A stretch of DNA of 64,000 nucleotides from Clostridium sp. E02. GTDB taxonomy: Bacteria; Bacillota; Clostridia; Lachnospirales; Lachnospiraceae. This document shows, one piece after another, positions 7,528-17,754 of this stretch (its first letter is position 1; the number at the start of each line of letters is the position of its first letter). The notes beneath the pieces are model-generated. The model did not search any database, was not told the origin of the DNA, and saw only the letters and a list, made by a program, of their open reading frames with translations. Made by a program: the position numbers and the translations under genes. The stretch lies in NCBI RefSeq assembly GCF_003833015.1, contig NZ_RJLQ01000017.1, positions 1-64,000 of the forward strand, written 5' to 3'.

Positions 7528-10500
7528 TCAGCCTCCTTTACTTTCTAAATCTTCTTCAATCAGGTTTACAGATACTAACGTTGAAACCCCTTTTTCCTGC
7601 ATGGTAATCCCATACAGCCGGTCTGCAGTTATCATCGTTCCACGTCTGTGTGTAATTACGATAAACTGCGTATATTTCGTCAGCTTATGCAGGTAATTTG
7701 CAAAGCGGTCAACATTGGAATCATCAAGCGCAGCTTCTATCTCATCAAGAAGACAAAATGGAGATGGCTTTAAATTTTGAATGGCAAACAAAAGGGCGAT
7801 GGCAGTTAACGCTTTTTCTCCACCAGAAAGCTGCATCATATTCTGGAGCTTTTTACCTGGTGGCTGGGAGATAATCTGAATCCCTGCTTCTAATATATCC
7901 TCGTCTTCAACAAGTTCCAGCGTCCCTCGTCCACCTCCGAAGAGTTCTTTAAACACCTGATCAAATTCCGCTTTTATTTCTCGGAATTTCTCATCAAACT
8001 GACGGCGCATTCCAGTATCTAGTTCTTCAATGATTTTTAAAAGAGTTCCTTCTGCAATCACTAGATCATCATGCTGGGACTTCATAAATTCATACCGCTG
8101 TGCTACTTCTTTATAATCCTCAATGGCATTAACATTGACGTTTCCTAACTTATGAATGTCTTCTTTTAAAGAAGCTATCATACGTTTGATGTCAGATAAC
8201 GACGTCCACTCTTTCTTTCTAAGGGTTTCTGCCGTTGAAAAGGTTAATTCGTATTCGTTCCACATATAATTAACATGAGATTCCATTCGTTCATCTAATT
8301 TCTCATTTTGGCTTTGTAACCGAAACAACTCTTTATCAAGCAAACCGATTCGTCCAGTTCGTTCTTCTCTTTTTTGCAAAAGGTCTTTCTGCTGTTTGGT
8401 TTTCTCTTCTTTCTTAAATATCTTTTCTTGAAAAGACTGTTCCAGGGTAAGGACTTTTTCTTTTAATTCTTCCATTCGTTTTTTAACTTCTTGAATTTCA
8501 TTCTGTTTGCCTTCTATCACCTGTTCCGAACTTTCAGTTCCATTCGATAGCCCAGATAATTCATCCTCTAGCTTTTTTATATCATCATTCACACGTTTTA
8601 TGTTTTCTAACTCAAAATCATCCTTTTGTTTTAAAGTAGATGTAGCCAGCTGGATTTCTGAGTAATCGTTTAAAGACTTCTCTCTCTCACTCCTTGCCTG
8701 TAAAAGAATTTGATCCCATTCATCCAAATCTCCATTGGTAGCCAGACTTCGTTTCTCTAATTCTTCCGTAGAAACAATCAATTCTCTTCTGCTTACGTCT
8801 ATCTCTTTGATCTGCAGTTCGAGCTGGGTGTTTTCTCGTTCGAGGTCTTCGTAAGATTCTATGATCTCCGCCTTTTTGTCCTCTATACGATGTAAATTTA
8901 GGTTTACCGTATTCTGTCTTAAATATAACTGCTGTTTTTCCTTTCGGTTCCGTTCTAGTTCTTCCTTGCTTTCTACAAGAAGACCCTCATTCAAGACCAG
9001 TTCTGTTCTGATTTGTTCCATTTCCTTTCGTACTCTGGTGCAGATATCTTCTAGTTCCTCTATTTCCCGCTTTCGTCCCAGAAGATTGCTGGTATTCTTA
9101 AATGCACCACCTGTCATGGACCCACCAGCACTTAAGAGTTCCCCTTCTAAAGTGACAATTCGTAAAGAATATTTGTATTTTTTTGCTAAAAATATAGCAT
9201 GGTCTATGGTATCCACTACGACCACTCTTCCAAGGAGATAATTGATCAATCCTTCGTATTTCCCATCCGTCTCAACCAACGTATTTGCCAAACCGAGAAC
9301 TCCCGGTTCATCCAATGCTTTATCCTGATGAAATTGGTTCTTACTTCCAATACTGGTAAGAGGAAGAAAGGTTGCACGTCCATAGCGGTTTTTCTTTAGA
9401 TAATCGATTAGGCCCTTGGCTGTTTCCTCAGAATCTGTAACAATATTCTGTATGCTTCCACCAAGCGCTGTTTCAATGGCAATTTCATACTTTTTAGGAA
9501 CTGTGATTAAATCCGCAACAACACCATGTATGCCACGTATCCTTCCCTTTGCTTCCATAACCCTGCGAATGCTGCCCCCATATCCCTCATATCGCTCCAC
9601 AATGTTATGTAGAGACTCTAGCTTAGTGGAACTGGTGTGATACTCTTGATGTTTGTCATTTAATGTAATATTAAGCTGTTTGACTCCCTTTTCCAGTTCC
9701 TCCGTCCTGCTTTCGCTGGTCGCCTGTGACTCATCCCTTTTGGCTAGATCTCTTTCAATTTCATCTGATTCTCGTCTTAAGACAGTAATCTGTTCTTCTT
9801 GCTCGGACTCGTCACTTTTAAATTTTAACAATTTCTGACATACTTCAGAACGACGTACAGCCACCTGCTCAAGCATGGTCTCATAACGCTGCTGTTTGGC
9901 TTTCAGTGATGCTTTCTCATTTAGAAAATCAATAATTGTACCTTTTCCTTCTTCTATCTGCTGTTCTAAAAGGTGTATTTTTTCATCTTCTGCTGAAAGT
10001 ACTTCCTCTGCTTTCTTTCGCCGTGCCATAGCTGCAGCTACAGAATCCGCAATTGCAGATCGCTCTTTCTCATAGTCCTTTGCTTGCTCTTTTTTCCGAT
10101 CTATTTCAGAATGAATGGTCTGCACACGACCACTAATATGCTCTGCGTTCATCTGTTCGGCACGAATCTGCTCATTCAGTACGTTGATACGCCCTTCCAG
10201 ATTTCCAGACTCCATATCATATCGATTCTTTTCATTCCGTTCTTCATTAATGGCTTCATCCAACTGAGTTAAATATGTATCCAGCGTCTCATACTGCGCT
10301 CTGATGGTTTCCGATGACTTTTTTGCATCTTCCAGATCTTTTTCAACGATGGTTTCTTTCTCTTTAAGTTCCTTCATTTGAATCCGAAGATTTTCTGATT
10401 CCATTAAAAACTGATTCACATCGTATTGTTTTAATTCTTCTTTTAATCGAAGGTATTCCCTGGCCGATTCCGATTGCCTGGCAAGAGGCTCCACTTGCTT

Positions 10501-11097
10501 TTCAAGCTCCGTCAAAATATCATTAACACGAACCAGATTTTGCTTCTCCCCTTCCAGCTTCTTTAGTGCAATCGCTTTTCTCCTTTTAAACTTTACAATT
10601 CCTGCCGCTTCATCAAATAATTCTCTTCGTTCCTCTGGTTTTCCACTTAAGATCTTATCGATCTGCCCCTGACCTATGATGGAATACCCTTCCTTACCAA
10701 TCCCTGTATCGTAAAACAACTCATGAATATCCTTTAACCGGCAGGCACTTCCATTGATTCTGTACTCACTTTCCCCAGAACGGTACACTCTTCGGGAAAC
10801 GGTCACCTGATCATATTCAATCGCTAGATGATGATCTGAGTTATCTAGTGTAATTGCCACATAGGCAAATCCCTGTGGCTTTCGTAATTCTGTTCCGGAA
10901 AAAATAACATCCTGCATACTGGAACTACGAAGTTGTTTCACCTTCTGTTCCCCAAGAACCCAGCGTACTGCATCTGCAACATTGCTTTTACCGCTGCCAT
11001 TTGGTCCAACAATGCCGGTGATTCCATTGTGAAAGTCAAATAATATCTTATTAGCAAACGATTTAAAACCCTGTATCTCAATACTTTTCAAATACAT
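7528..11097 (-). CDS. smc: Chromosome segregation protein SMC
   Basis: This 1189-residue ATPase is the condensin core that compacts and segregates the chromosome, with ScpA and ScpB encoded elsewhere. The N-terminal Walker A is GPNGSGKS (31-38). Two long coiled coils flank a hinge at about 510-650, which includes the [14 protein letters not shown] and glycine-rich GGSMTGGAF regions. The C-terminal head carries the ABC signature [16 protein letters not shown] and Walker [13 protein letters not shown]. Length and order are standard and no break is seen. It lies between rnc and ftsY, the usual arrangement. Confidence 0.97.
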   Translation of the reverse strand: MYLKSIEIQGFKSFANKILFDFHNGITGIVGPNGSGKSNVADAVRWVLGEQKVKQLRSSSMQDVIFSGTELRKPQGFAYVAITLDNSDHHLAIEYDQVTVSRRVYRSGESEYRINGSACRLKDIHELFYDTGIGKEGYSIIGQGQIDKILSGKPEERRELFDEAAGIVKFKRRKAIALKKLEGEKQNLVRVNDILTELEKQVEPLARQSESAREYLRLKEELKQYDVNQFLMESENLRIQMKELKEKETIVEKDLEDAKKSSETIRAQYETLDTYLTQLDEAINEERNEKNRYDMESGNLEGRINVLNEQIRAEQMNAEHISGRVQTIHSEIDRKKEQAKDYEKERSAIADSVAAAMARRKKAEEVLSAEDEKIHLLEQQIEEGKGTIIDFLNEKASLKAKQQRYETMLEQVAVRRSEVCQKLLKFKSDESEQEEQITVLRRESDEIERDLAKRDESQATSESRTEELEKGVKQLNITLNDKHQEYHTSSTKLESLHNIVERYEGYGGSIRRVMEAKGRIRGIHGVVADLITVPKKYEIAIETALGGSIQNIVTDSEETAKGLIDYLKKNRYGRATFLPLTSIGSKNQFHQDKALDEPGVLGLANTLVETDGKYEGLINYLLGRVVVVDTIDHAIFLAKKYKYSLRIVTLEGELLSAGGSMTGGAFKNTSNLLGRKREIEELEDICTRVRKEMEQIRTELVLNEGLLVESKEELERNRKEKQQLYLRQNTVNLNLHRIEDKKAEIIESYEDLERENTQLELQIKEIDVSRRELIVSTEELEKRSLATNGDLDEWDQILLQARSEREKSLNDYSEIQLATSTLKQKDDFELENIKRVNDDIKKLEDELSGLSNGTESSEQVIEGKQNEIQEVKKRMEELKEKVLTLEQSFQEKIFKKEEKTKQQKDLLQKREERTGRIGLLDKELFRLQSQNEKLDERMESHVNYMWNEYELTFSTAETLRKKEWTSLSDIKRMIASLKEDIHKLGNVNVNAIEDYKEVAQRYEFMKSQHDDLVIAEGTLLKIIEELDTGMRRQFDEKFREIKAEFDQVFKELFGGGRGTLELVEDEDILEAGIQIISQPPGKKLQNMMQLSGGEKALTAIALLFAIQNLKPSPFCLLDEIEAALDDSNVDRFANYLHKLTKYTQFIVITHRRGTMITADRLYGITMQEKGVSTLVSVNLIEEDLESKGG

Positions 11098-11115
11098 ATT
11101 TCACGCTGACAACCC

Positions 11116-11823
11116 TTAAATGGACTGCCCTTTCTTTTCCATATTTTTCAGCTTTAAAATTCCATGATATGCAGCAACCTGCTCCGCCGCCTTTTTTGTT
11201 CTTCCAGTCCCAGTGCCGATCACTTCACGACCAACCTTTACTTCTGTTTCAAACACCTTATTATGATCCGGACCTTCTTCCCTTATTAGTTCGTAGCTTA
11301 GCAGCTCGTCTGTTTTACTCTGAACAACCTCCTGCAAGATAGTCTTGCTATCATAAAAGAGCTGCTTGTGTTCCAGATCATTCATAATAAAATGCAGGAT
11401 GAACTCTTTTGCATTAGCAAAACCACCGTCCAGATAAATAGCTCCTATTAGCGCTTCCATGGCATCCGATACAATGGAAGCCCTGCCTCTGCCTCCCGTT
11501 GCTTCCTCTCCTTTCCCTAAAAGCAAATAAGATCCAAGTTTTAAATCTTCGGCGCAATAAGCAAGTGTGGGTTCGCAGACAATACTTGCACGGATCTTTG
11601 TCAAATCTCCTTCTGGTTTGTCCGTATACTTATGATATAGACAGTCACTGGAAACAACTTCCAGTACAGCATCTCCTAAAAACTCCAGTCTTTCATTGCA
11701 TTCTAATTTATTCAAACGATGTTCATTGGCATAGGAGCTATGTGTCATGGCCTGAACTAGTAAATGCCTGTCCGTAAACTGATAGCCAATCCTCTCTTCC
11801 AATTCTTTTACATTTTTACTCAT
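11116..11823 (-). CDS. rnc: Ribonuclease III
   Basis: RNase III cuts double-stranded RNA in rRNA and mRNA processing. The catalytic signature ERLEFLGDAVLE (44-55) and a second acidic cluster (SDAMEALIGAIYLD) are present, and a dsRNA-binding domain fills the C-terminal 70 residues. The start was put at 11823 (MSKNVKEL), because the AGAGGA site is then at normal distance; the ATG at 11826 just before it is an equal candidate and 11841 is less likely. The protein is about 235 aa, typical length. It follows acpP and precedes smc. Confidence 0.93.
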   Translation of the reverse strand: MSKNVKELEERIGYQFTDRHLLVQAMTHSSYANEHRLNKLECNERLEFLGDAVLEVVSSDCLYHKYTDKPEGDLTKIRASIVCEPTLAYCAEDLKLGSYLLLGKGEEATGGRGRASIVSDAMEALIGAIYLDGGFANAKEFILHFIMNDLEHKQLFYDSKTILQEVVQSKTDELLSYELIREEGPDHNKVFETEVKVGREVIGTGTGRTKKAAEQVAAYHGILKLKNMEKKGQSI

Positions 11824-11853
11824 CATTGATCCTCTTTTCATATTATGAAAGAA

Positions 11854-11890
11854 GGTGCCGCGACCAGACTTTTCCGTCTATAGCAGCACC
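11854..11890 (-). other. Stem-loop in the acpP-rnc spacer
   Basis: On the minus strand GGTGCTGC (11883-11890) pairs with GCGGCACC (11854-11861), with an inner AGAC/GTCT stem. The tail TTCTTTC is only partly T-rich. It may be a weak terminator that lowers rnc relative to acpP, or a processing site. Confidence 0.5.
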
Positions 11891-11898
11891 CACATCTA

Positions 11899-12129
11899 TT
11901 AATTTAAAGCATTCTTGATCTGTTCTACTGCATCACTGACACTGACAATATTTTCTGCCACTTCCGTGGGAATTTCAATATCAAATTCCTCTTCAATTCC
12001 CATAACAATCTGGAATACATCAAGTGAATCCGCTCCCAAATCATCCACAAATGTAGCGTTCATGTTGATCTCATCTGCCTCAATATTCAATACCTCTGCA
12101 ATAATTTTCTGTAACTTTTCAAATTCCAT
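11899..12129 (-). CDS. acpP: Acyl carrier protein
   Basis: This 76-residue acidic protein carries growing fatty acyl chains on a phosphopantetheine arm. The attachment serine is Ser35 in DDLGADSLD. The start at 12129 (MEFEKLQ) is preceded by AGGAAGG; the upstream in-frame ATG would add 14 basic residues foreign to ACPs. plsX ends 19 bases upstream. The plsX-acpP-rnc order is typical of Firmicutes, though fabD/fabG are not between them here. Confidence 0.96.
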   Translation of the reverse strand: MEFEKLQKIIAEVLNIEADEINMNATFVDDLGADSLDVFQIVMGIEEEFDIEIPTEVAENIVSVSDAVEQIKNALN

Positions 12130-12148
12130 TTCTTTTCCTTCCTCTCTC

Positions 12149-13162
12149 CTATTGTTGTTTCGCTTCACCAATTTTAAGACTCTCTCTTATCTTATCATTA
12201 ATTCCCTGTTCATTGAAAGTTACGCATTGAAGAATTGCATTTTTCACTTCAATGGCCTTTGAATTTCCATGTGTCTTTACCACAAGTCCATTCAGTCCAA
12301 GGAGTGGTGCTCCTCCGTACTGAGAAGAATCAAATGATTTCAGCGTTTCCTTCAAAGCAGGTTTTACAAGGAGCGCTCCGATTTTACTCCGTAAACTTCC
12401 CATCATACCGCTTTTCACCTTATTAATTAAGGTTGCTCCCACACCTTCAAACAGTTTCAAAATCACATTGCCAACAAATGCTTCACATACAATCACATCT
12501 GCACCGCCATGGGGGATTTCCCTGGCTTCAATGCTCCCAGTAAAATTAATATCCTTGCATTCCTTTAACAGTGGAAAGGTTTCCTTAACCAGTGCATTTC
12601 CCTTCTCTTCCTCTGCTCCGATGTTAACAATCGCAACTCTCGGATTCTTGATCCCCGCAACATGTTCCATGTAAAGAGATCCCATTCGGGCAAACTGAAC
12701 CAGGTGAGATGGTCTTGCGTCCACGTTGGCACCACAGTCAATTAATAGGGAGGCTCCCTTTTCTGTGGGAATAAGCGGAGCCAAGGGCGGTCTTTCCACC
12801 CCTTTGATGCGGCCAACGATTACCTGACCACCTACCAGAATTGCTCCAGAACTACCCGCGGATACAAATGCATCTGCTTCTTTGTGCTTCACCAGATTCA
12901 TACCAACTACAATTGACGAATCTTTTTTCTTTCTTATTGCATTCACTGGTGACTCTTCTGTCTCGATTACCTCTGTGGCATTGACTATCTGTATCTGTTC
13001 TTTCTTGTATTCATGTTTTGAAAGTTCTTCAGATACAATAGATTCCTTCCCTACTAAGAGAACCTGAATCTCTTTGTTCGCATTCACTGCCGCTACGGCA
13101 CCTGCAACCATTTGAATTGGTGCATAATCACCGCCCATGGCATCTACAGCTACTTTTATCAT
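12149..13162 (-). CDS. plsX: Phosphate acyltransferase PlsX
   Basis: PlsX converts acyl-ACP to acyl-phosphate, the donor for PlsY in phospholipid synthesis. The 337-residue protein opens with VAVDAMGGDYAP, the family signature, and keeps the SAGSSGAILVGG and HGGADVIVCEAFVGN segments. It is the first gene of the leftward operon plsX-acpP-rnc-smc-ftsY-ilvA and has its own promoter just upstream. In many Firmicutes rpmF directly precedes plsX; here rpmF lies 18 kb away. Confidence 0.96.
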   Translation of the reverse strand: MIKVAVDAMGGDYAPIQMVAGAVAAVNANKEIQVLLVGKESIVSEELSKHEYKKEQIQIVNATEVIETEESPVNAIRKKKDSSIVVGMNLVKHKEADAFVSAGSSGAILVGGQVIVGRIKGVERPPLAPLIPTEKGASLLIDCGANVDARPSHLVQFARMGSLYMEHVAGIKNPRVAIVNIGAEEEKGNALVKETFPLLKECKDINFTGSIEAREIPHGGADVIVCEAFVGNVILKLFEGVGATLINKVKSGMMGSLRSKIGALLVKPALKETLKSFDSSQYGGAPLLGLNGLVVKTHGNSKAIEVKNAILQCVTFNEQGINDKIRESLKIGEAKQQ

Positions 13163-13204
13163 TGCGCTCCCCTTTCAAGTACTTCTTAAGATAATCTATT
13201 ACAT

Positions 13205-13233
13205 AATATACTAAATATTATTCTAGAAATCAA
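13205..13233 (-). promoter_or_regulatory. Promoter of the plsX operon
   Basis: On the minus strand TTGATT (13228-13233), 17 bases, TATATT (13205-13210). It lies about 45 bases before the plsX start. No clear FapR-type operator was seen. Confidence 0.55.
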
Positions 13234-13249
13234 CAATAAAATGAGAAAA

Positions 13250-14617
13250 TTATAACGAGGAGCCTGCCGACCTGTAAGTCCTGTTTTTTTCTACTTTTTT
13301 CATCACAAAAACATAAGATATTCCAGTAAACAAAGCAGCACTTAACCATGCCAATGGATCACAGGCACAGGCAATTGGATAACTAAATAAACGTATAGCA
13401 AGAATAGCCGTAAACATTCTAGCGGCCAGTTCCACCACACCTCCCATCATAGGTAGGAACCCATATCCACAGCCTTGCATTGCATTACGGAAAATAAAGA
13501 TAGTACCAAGTGGAATGTAAAAGGCTGCGCACATATAACTATATATCTTTGCCCAAGATAAAATTTCAGTTATATCTACATCTTTAGAGAAAAACAGTCT
13601 TAGTGCATACGGCAGCAACAGATACACGACAGTCGTGCATACAACTGCGTACACAATCTCTGTTAATATGGCAACACGCACGCCTCTTCGGATTCTGCCA
13701 ATATCACCTTTTCCATAATTCTGGCCTACGTATGTTGCCATCGTCTGCCCCATCGCAATCATCCCCTGAATTACCATGCTCTGGAACTTATTGGCTGCCG
13801 TGTAGGAAGCTACGGCGATAGAACCGAACAAATTCACCGCAGACTGCATGATAATAGTCCCTGACGCTGTAATCGCAAATTGAAGCGCCATCGGTATTCC
13901 AATTGAAAGCTGAATTCTAGACTCATAACGATGTAGTTTCCAGTGCGATTTTAAAGGAGTTAAAACGGGTACTTTTTTCGTTATATATAGAATACAGAGA
14001 ATGGCAGAAATTCCCTGGGAAACATTCGTTGCCCAAGCGGCACCTGCCACCCCAAGTTGAAAAACAATAATGAAAATCAAATCTAAAACAACGTTAAAAC
14101 TAGCGGAAAAGACAAGAAACATAAGAGGAATCCTGCTGTTTCCAACCGAACGCAAATAGGATGAAAATAAGTTGTAAAATACGTTTGCTGCAATCCCCAT
14201 ACAGATAATTGATATATAAGTATACGCATCGGTCGTAATATTCGCCGGAGTATTCATCAATTTTAAGAGTGGACGCATAAAAGTCAGGCTGACTGTGGTC
14301 ATAATCAACACGACAAACAAAGACAATAAGATTCCATTCGCTACAGACCTCTTTGTTCCTTCTTCATCTCTCGCCCCAAACCGCTGACTGGTAAGTACAG
14401 TAAACCCTGTACTCATCCCTTGCGAAAAACCGATTACCAGAAACATAATCGTCCCAGTAGAACCTACTGCTGCCAAAGCATCTGAACCCACAAATCGGCC
14501 TACAATAATAGTATCTACCATATTATATAGCTGTTGAAATATATTACCGATAAGAAGCGGAAGTGTGAATTTCAAAATAATTGGAAGTGGATTTCCCCTT
14601 GTCATATCGGTCTCCAT
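13250..14617 (-). CDS. MATE family efflux transporter
   Basis: This 455-residue membrane protein has about twelve hydrophobic helices in two homologous halves, as in the multidrug and toxic compound extrusion family (cation- or proton-driven antiporters). Family-like features are the PLLIGNIFQQLYNMVDTIIVG segment near the N-terminus and its counterpart in the second half. The start at 14617 places AAAGGAG seven bases upstream; the ATG two codons earlier would overlap it. The gene stands alone on the minus strand. Substrate cannot be inferred. It marks the plsX-side edge of the transporter block. Confidence 0.88.
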   Translation of the reverse strand: METDMTRGNPLPIILKFTLPLLIGNIFQQLYNMVDTIIVGRFVGSDALAAVGSTGTIMFLVIGFSQGMSTGFTVLTSQRFGARDEEGTKRSVANGILLSLFVVLIMTTVSLTFMRPLLKLMNTPANITTDAYTYISIICMGIAANVFYNLFSSYLRSVGNSRIPLMFLVFSASFNVVLDLIFIIVFQLGVAGAAWATNVSQGISAILCILYITKKVPVLTPLKSHWKLHRYESRIQLSIGIPMALQFAITASGTIIMQSAVNLFGSIAVASYTAANKFQSMVIQGMIAMGQTMATYVGQNYGKGDIGRIRRGVRVAILTEIVYAVVCTTVVYLLLPYALRLFFSKDVDITEILSWAKIYSYMCAAFYIPLGTIFIFRNAMQGCGYGFLPMMGGVVELAARMFTAILAIRLFSYPIACACDPLAWLSAALFTGISYVFVMKKVEKNRTYRSAGSSL

Positions 14618-14750
14618 AGTCATTCTCCTTTTGTAATCAAAATATTCTGTCTGACCATTTATTGTCTACATAAACGTTATTTTATCATGTTCCTATTCTA
14701 TTGTCACGGTTCTTTTGAAAAAAAATTCAATAAAATACGGAATCGAAAAA

Positions 14751-14784
14751 GCAGGCAGAGAATCCACTAATATTCTCTGCCTGT
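14751..14784 (-). terminator. Terminator of the opu operon
   Basis: A 12-bp perfect stem CAGGCAGAGAAT (14752-14763) / ATTCTCTGCCTG (14772-14783) is followed on the minus strand by CTTTTT. It ends the opuAA-opuAB-opuAC transcript. Confidence 0.88.
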
Positions 14785-14827
14785 CTACTATTTAGAAACA
14801 ATTAGTTTTTATAAAACATCGCCTAAT

Positions 14828-15691
14828 TTATTTGCCCAACCATTCATTCACCTGGTCTTCATGGTTGTTCATCCATTCTTTTGCAGATGCAAGAGGATCA
14901 TCCCCATCTTCAATCGCACCCATTAAATCAGCCAGTACTTCATCTGAAAACTTGTAATTTTTAATGAATTTTGCAACTTCTGGCTGATCTTTTTCAAACC
15001 CTTTTCTGCTGTAGGCATGAATGCTTTCCGCATCCCCGTAAATCCCTTTCGGATCTTCCAGAACCTTTAAATCCCAGCGGGCAAACATCCAGTGAGGAGT
15101 CCAGCCAGTAACTACGATTGGTTCTTTCTTATCAATTGCTTTCTTTAAAGATGCAGTCATTGCAGGACCACTCCCATTTACCAGTTCATAATCTAGTCCA
15201 TACTGTTCAATTGCTTTTTCAGTTGCATTCATAATCCCTGCACCTGAATCAATTCCGATGATCTTGCCAGCAAACATATCCTTGTTCTCGTTTAATTCTT
15301 CAATACTATTAATATCTACGTAAGAAGGTACAACAAGACCAATCCGTGCATTCGCATTCTCAACACCTAAATCAACAATATCATCCCCATATTTCTCTAA
15401 ATACTCTCCGTGGGTAACTGGAAGCCAGGTATCTAGAAAAAGATCGGTGTTCCCACTTGCCAGCGAAGTAAACACAGGCGCTACATCGGCAAGAACAAGA
15501 TCTACTTTATAGCCCATCTTCTCTTCCAAAATTGCTGCAGCCAGATTGCTCATCGCAATCCCCTCCGCCCAATTTACATAACCGATCGTTACTTCTTTCG
15601 AATCCGCCTTCTTATTCCCTCCAGAAGCACATCCAGTCACAAGACTTGTTGCCAATCCAATTGATAAAATTAATGATAAAATTTTCTTCAT
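14828..15691 (-). CDS. opuAC: Glycine betaine/choline ABC transporter substrate-binding lipoprotein (OpuAC-type)
   Basis: This 287-residue protein has a lipoprotein signal with the lipobox LVTGC (Cys21). The mature part is an OpuAC/ProX-type binding fold. Typical stretches include GYVNWAEGIAMSNL near the mature N-terminus and VTGWTPHWMFARWDLK near the C-terminus; aromatic residues there usually form the cage for a quaternary ammonium group. It is last in the three-gene operon, followed by a strong terminator. Quaternary amines such as glycine betaine, proline betaine or carnitine are likely substrates; which one is not determined. Confidence 0.9.
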   Translation of the reverse strand: MKKILSLILSIGLATSLVTGCASGGNKKADSKEVTIGYVNWAEGIAMSNLAAAILEEKMGYKVDLVLADVAPVFTSLASGNTDLFLDTWLPVTHGEYLEKYGDDIVDLGVENANARIGLVVPSYVDINSIEELNENKDMFAGKIIGIDSGAGIMNATEKAIEQYGLDYELVNGSGPAMTASLKKAIDKKEPIVVTGWTPHWMFARWDLKVLEDPKGIYGDAESIHAYSRKGFEKDQPEVAKFIKNYKFSDEVLADLMGAIEDGDDPLASAKEWMNNHEDQVNEWLGK

Positions 15692-15725
15692 ATAATGATC
15701 CTTTCTATTATCTATCTATATTTAT

Positions 15726-16568
15726 TTATTTGCTACCAGTTTTAGTTTTTTTTGATCTTCCAACGCTTTGAGTCACTCGATCTAATATCATGGCAAGGAT
15801 TACAACAGCCAATCCACCTTCAAAGCCTTCTCCGATTTTCATCTGAGAAATCCCCTTCAAGACAACATCTCCTAGTCCGCCGGAACCGATCATAGCAGAG
15901 ATTACTACCATTGACAAAGACAGCATGATTGTCTGATTTAATCCAGCAAGAATCGTAGGCATAGCCAGGGGAATCTGCACTTTAAATAGCATCTGCTGTG
16001 GTGTCGCCCCAAATGACCGAGACGCTTCCACCACGTCTGCAGGTACCTGTCTGATCCCTAAACTAGTTAATCGCACAATCGGAGGCATAGCGAATATAAT
16101 CGTTGCAAAAGCTCCCGGAACCGGTCCTAAATCAAAAAAGTACACCGCTGGAATCAAGTAGACAAATGCGGGCATGGTCTGCATGAAATCCAAAATTGGT
16201 CTCATGACTTTATTCAACCGATCACTTCTTGACATCCAAATTCCAAGGGGAATTCCGATTAACAAAGCAATTAATGTTGCTGTGGTCACCAACGCAAATG
16301 TCTTCATGGTCAATTCCCATAATTCAATACTTTTTATAACAAGACAACCAACGATTGAAAAGATTGCTGTTTTTCTGCCGGCTGTAAAATATGCAAGAAC
16401 CCCTATTAAGATTAACATGATCACAAAAGGAATTCCGATATAAACAAATTGAAATCCATTAATGACTGCTTCAATCGCAGTCTTAATTCCCCCAAAAAAT
16501 CCAGAGAGATTATTGGTTAACCAGTCAACCCCTTTTTCTACATATAAACCAATCGGTAATCTAATCAT
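15726..16568 (-). CDS. opuAB: Glycine betaine/proline ABC transporter permease (OpuAB-type)
   Basis: This 280-residue inner membrane subunit has a BPD_transp_1 permease domain with about six to seven helices and the coupling EAA-like motif VVEASRSFGATPQQML near residue 180. The start at 16568 (MIRLPIGLYV) is preceded by GAGGAGGAT and overlaps the end of opuAA by 8 bases, indicating translational coupling. Upstream in-frame ATGs would extend deep into opuAA. It forms the membrane channel of the osmoprotectant importer. Confidence 0.92.
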   Translation of the reverse strand: MIRLPIGLYVEKGVDWLTNNLSGFFGGIKTAIEAVINGFQFVYIGIPFVIMLILIGVLAYFTAGRKTAIFSIVGCLVIKSIELWELTMKTFALVTTATLIALLIGIPLGIWMSRSDRLNKVMRPILDFMQTMPAFVYLIPAVYFFDLGPVPGAFATIIFAMPPIVRLTSLGIRQVPADVVEASRSFGATPQQMLFKVQIPLAMPTILAGLNQTIMLSLSMVVISAMIGSGGLGDVVLKGISQMKIGEGFEGGLAVVILAMILDRVTQSVGRSKKTKTGSK

Positions 16569-17754
16569 TTTGATCCTCCTCTCCCATGATTCCTGCAAGA
16601 ACAGAAACCTTGAAGATAATACCCATTATCTTTTTTTCTTCATCCACCACAACAAGTGGATATTTGGAATTCATGAATAAAGGGATTAAGTCTTCGATTA
16701 AATCATCTGGAGAGACTTGGCATATATCCTTGTCTATAATTTCATCTAGATCATCTTTATTGGAATTGATTAAACCCAATGTATCCTCTATCTTTACAAT
16801 TCCTTTTATTTTTCGCTGTTTATCCACGACAAATACACTTGATATATTGGAATCTCTCATCTTACGGATTGCAACACGGGCCCCGTCTTTGGAAGTTACA
16901 AGTGTATCTGTTGGTTTCATGATAGAACGTGCGGTTACTACTTTTACACGGTTTACTCCCTGTACAAACTCTCTTACATAATCATTGGCAGGATGCTTTA
17001 AGATATCTTCCGGTGTTCCAATCTGTACAATGACGCCATCTTTCATAATTGCAATCCTGTCTCCGATTTTTAAAGCTTCATCCAGATCATGCGTAATAAA
17101 TATGATGGTTTTCTGCATTTTCGTTTGCAATGCCAATAATTCGTCCTGCATTTCCTTTCGAATCAAAGGATCCAATGCACTGAACGCTTCGTCCATAAGT
17201 AATATATCAGGATTGGTGGCCAAAGCTCTGGCCAGACCAACACGTTGCTGCATACCACCGCTCAGTTCTGCAGGCATGGATTGTTCATATCCCTTAAGTC
17301 CGACAAGATCCAACGCTTCTAATGCTTTTTTATTCCGTTCTTCTAACGACTCTCCTTGTATCTCAAGACCAAAAGCTACGTTTTCTTCAATGGTACGATG
17401 AGGCAGCAATGCGAAATTCTGAAAAACCATACCTATTTTTTTACGTCTTACTTCTCTTAAATTAGCTTTATCACATTCCATTATGTTCTGATCATCAATA
17501 TATACGGAACCACTGGTGGGTTCTATCAGTCTGTTTAAGCATCTGATTAATGTGGACTTACCGCTTCCAGAAAGACCCATGACCACAAAAATCTCCCCTT
17601 CTTCTACCGCAAAGCTGGCATTATTTACACCAATTCCATGGTCAGTTTCTTTCAATATTTCTTTTTTAGACTGCCCTTTTTTCAGACGTTCTAATACTTT
17701 ATGGGGTGATGACCCAAAAATTTTATAAAGATTTTTAACCTCTAATTTGGTCAT
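16561..17754 (-). CDS. opuAA: Glycine betaine/proline ABC transporter ATP-binding subunit (OpuAA-type) with CBS domains
   Basis: This 397-residue ATPase has Walker A GLSGSGKST, Q-loop FQNFALLPH, signature LSGGMQQR, Walker B ILLMDEAFSALD and switch His in FITHDLDEA. About 120 C-terminal residues form a pair of CBS domains, which in OpuA-type ATPases sense ionic strength or nucleotides such as c-di-AMP. The start at 17754 (MTKLEV) matches the family N-terminus although its ribosome binding site GAAAGAA is weak; an ATG at 17781 is possible but also lacks a spaced site. It is first in the operon, after a long leader. Confidence 0.93.
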   Translation of the reverse strand: MTKLEVKNLYKIFGSSPHKVLERLKKGQSKKEILKETDHGIGVNNASFAVEEGEIFVVMGLSGSGKSTLIRCLNRLIEPTSGSVYIDDQNIMECDKANLREVRRKKIGMVFQNFALLPHRTIEENVAFGLEIQGESLEERNKKALEALDLVGLKGYEQSMPAELSGGMQQRVGLARALATNPDILLMDEAFSALDPLIRKEMQDELLALQTKMQKTIIFITHDLDEALKIGDRIAIMKDGVIVQIGTPEDILKHPANDYVREFVQGVNRVKVVTARSIMKPTDTLVTSKDGARVAIRKMRDSNISSVFVVDKQRKIKGIVKIEDTLGLINSNKDDLDEIIDKDICQVSPDDLIEDLIPLFMNSKYPLVVVDEEKKIMGIIFKVSVLAGIMGEEDQND

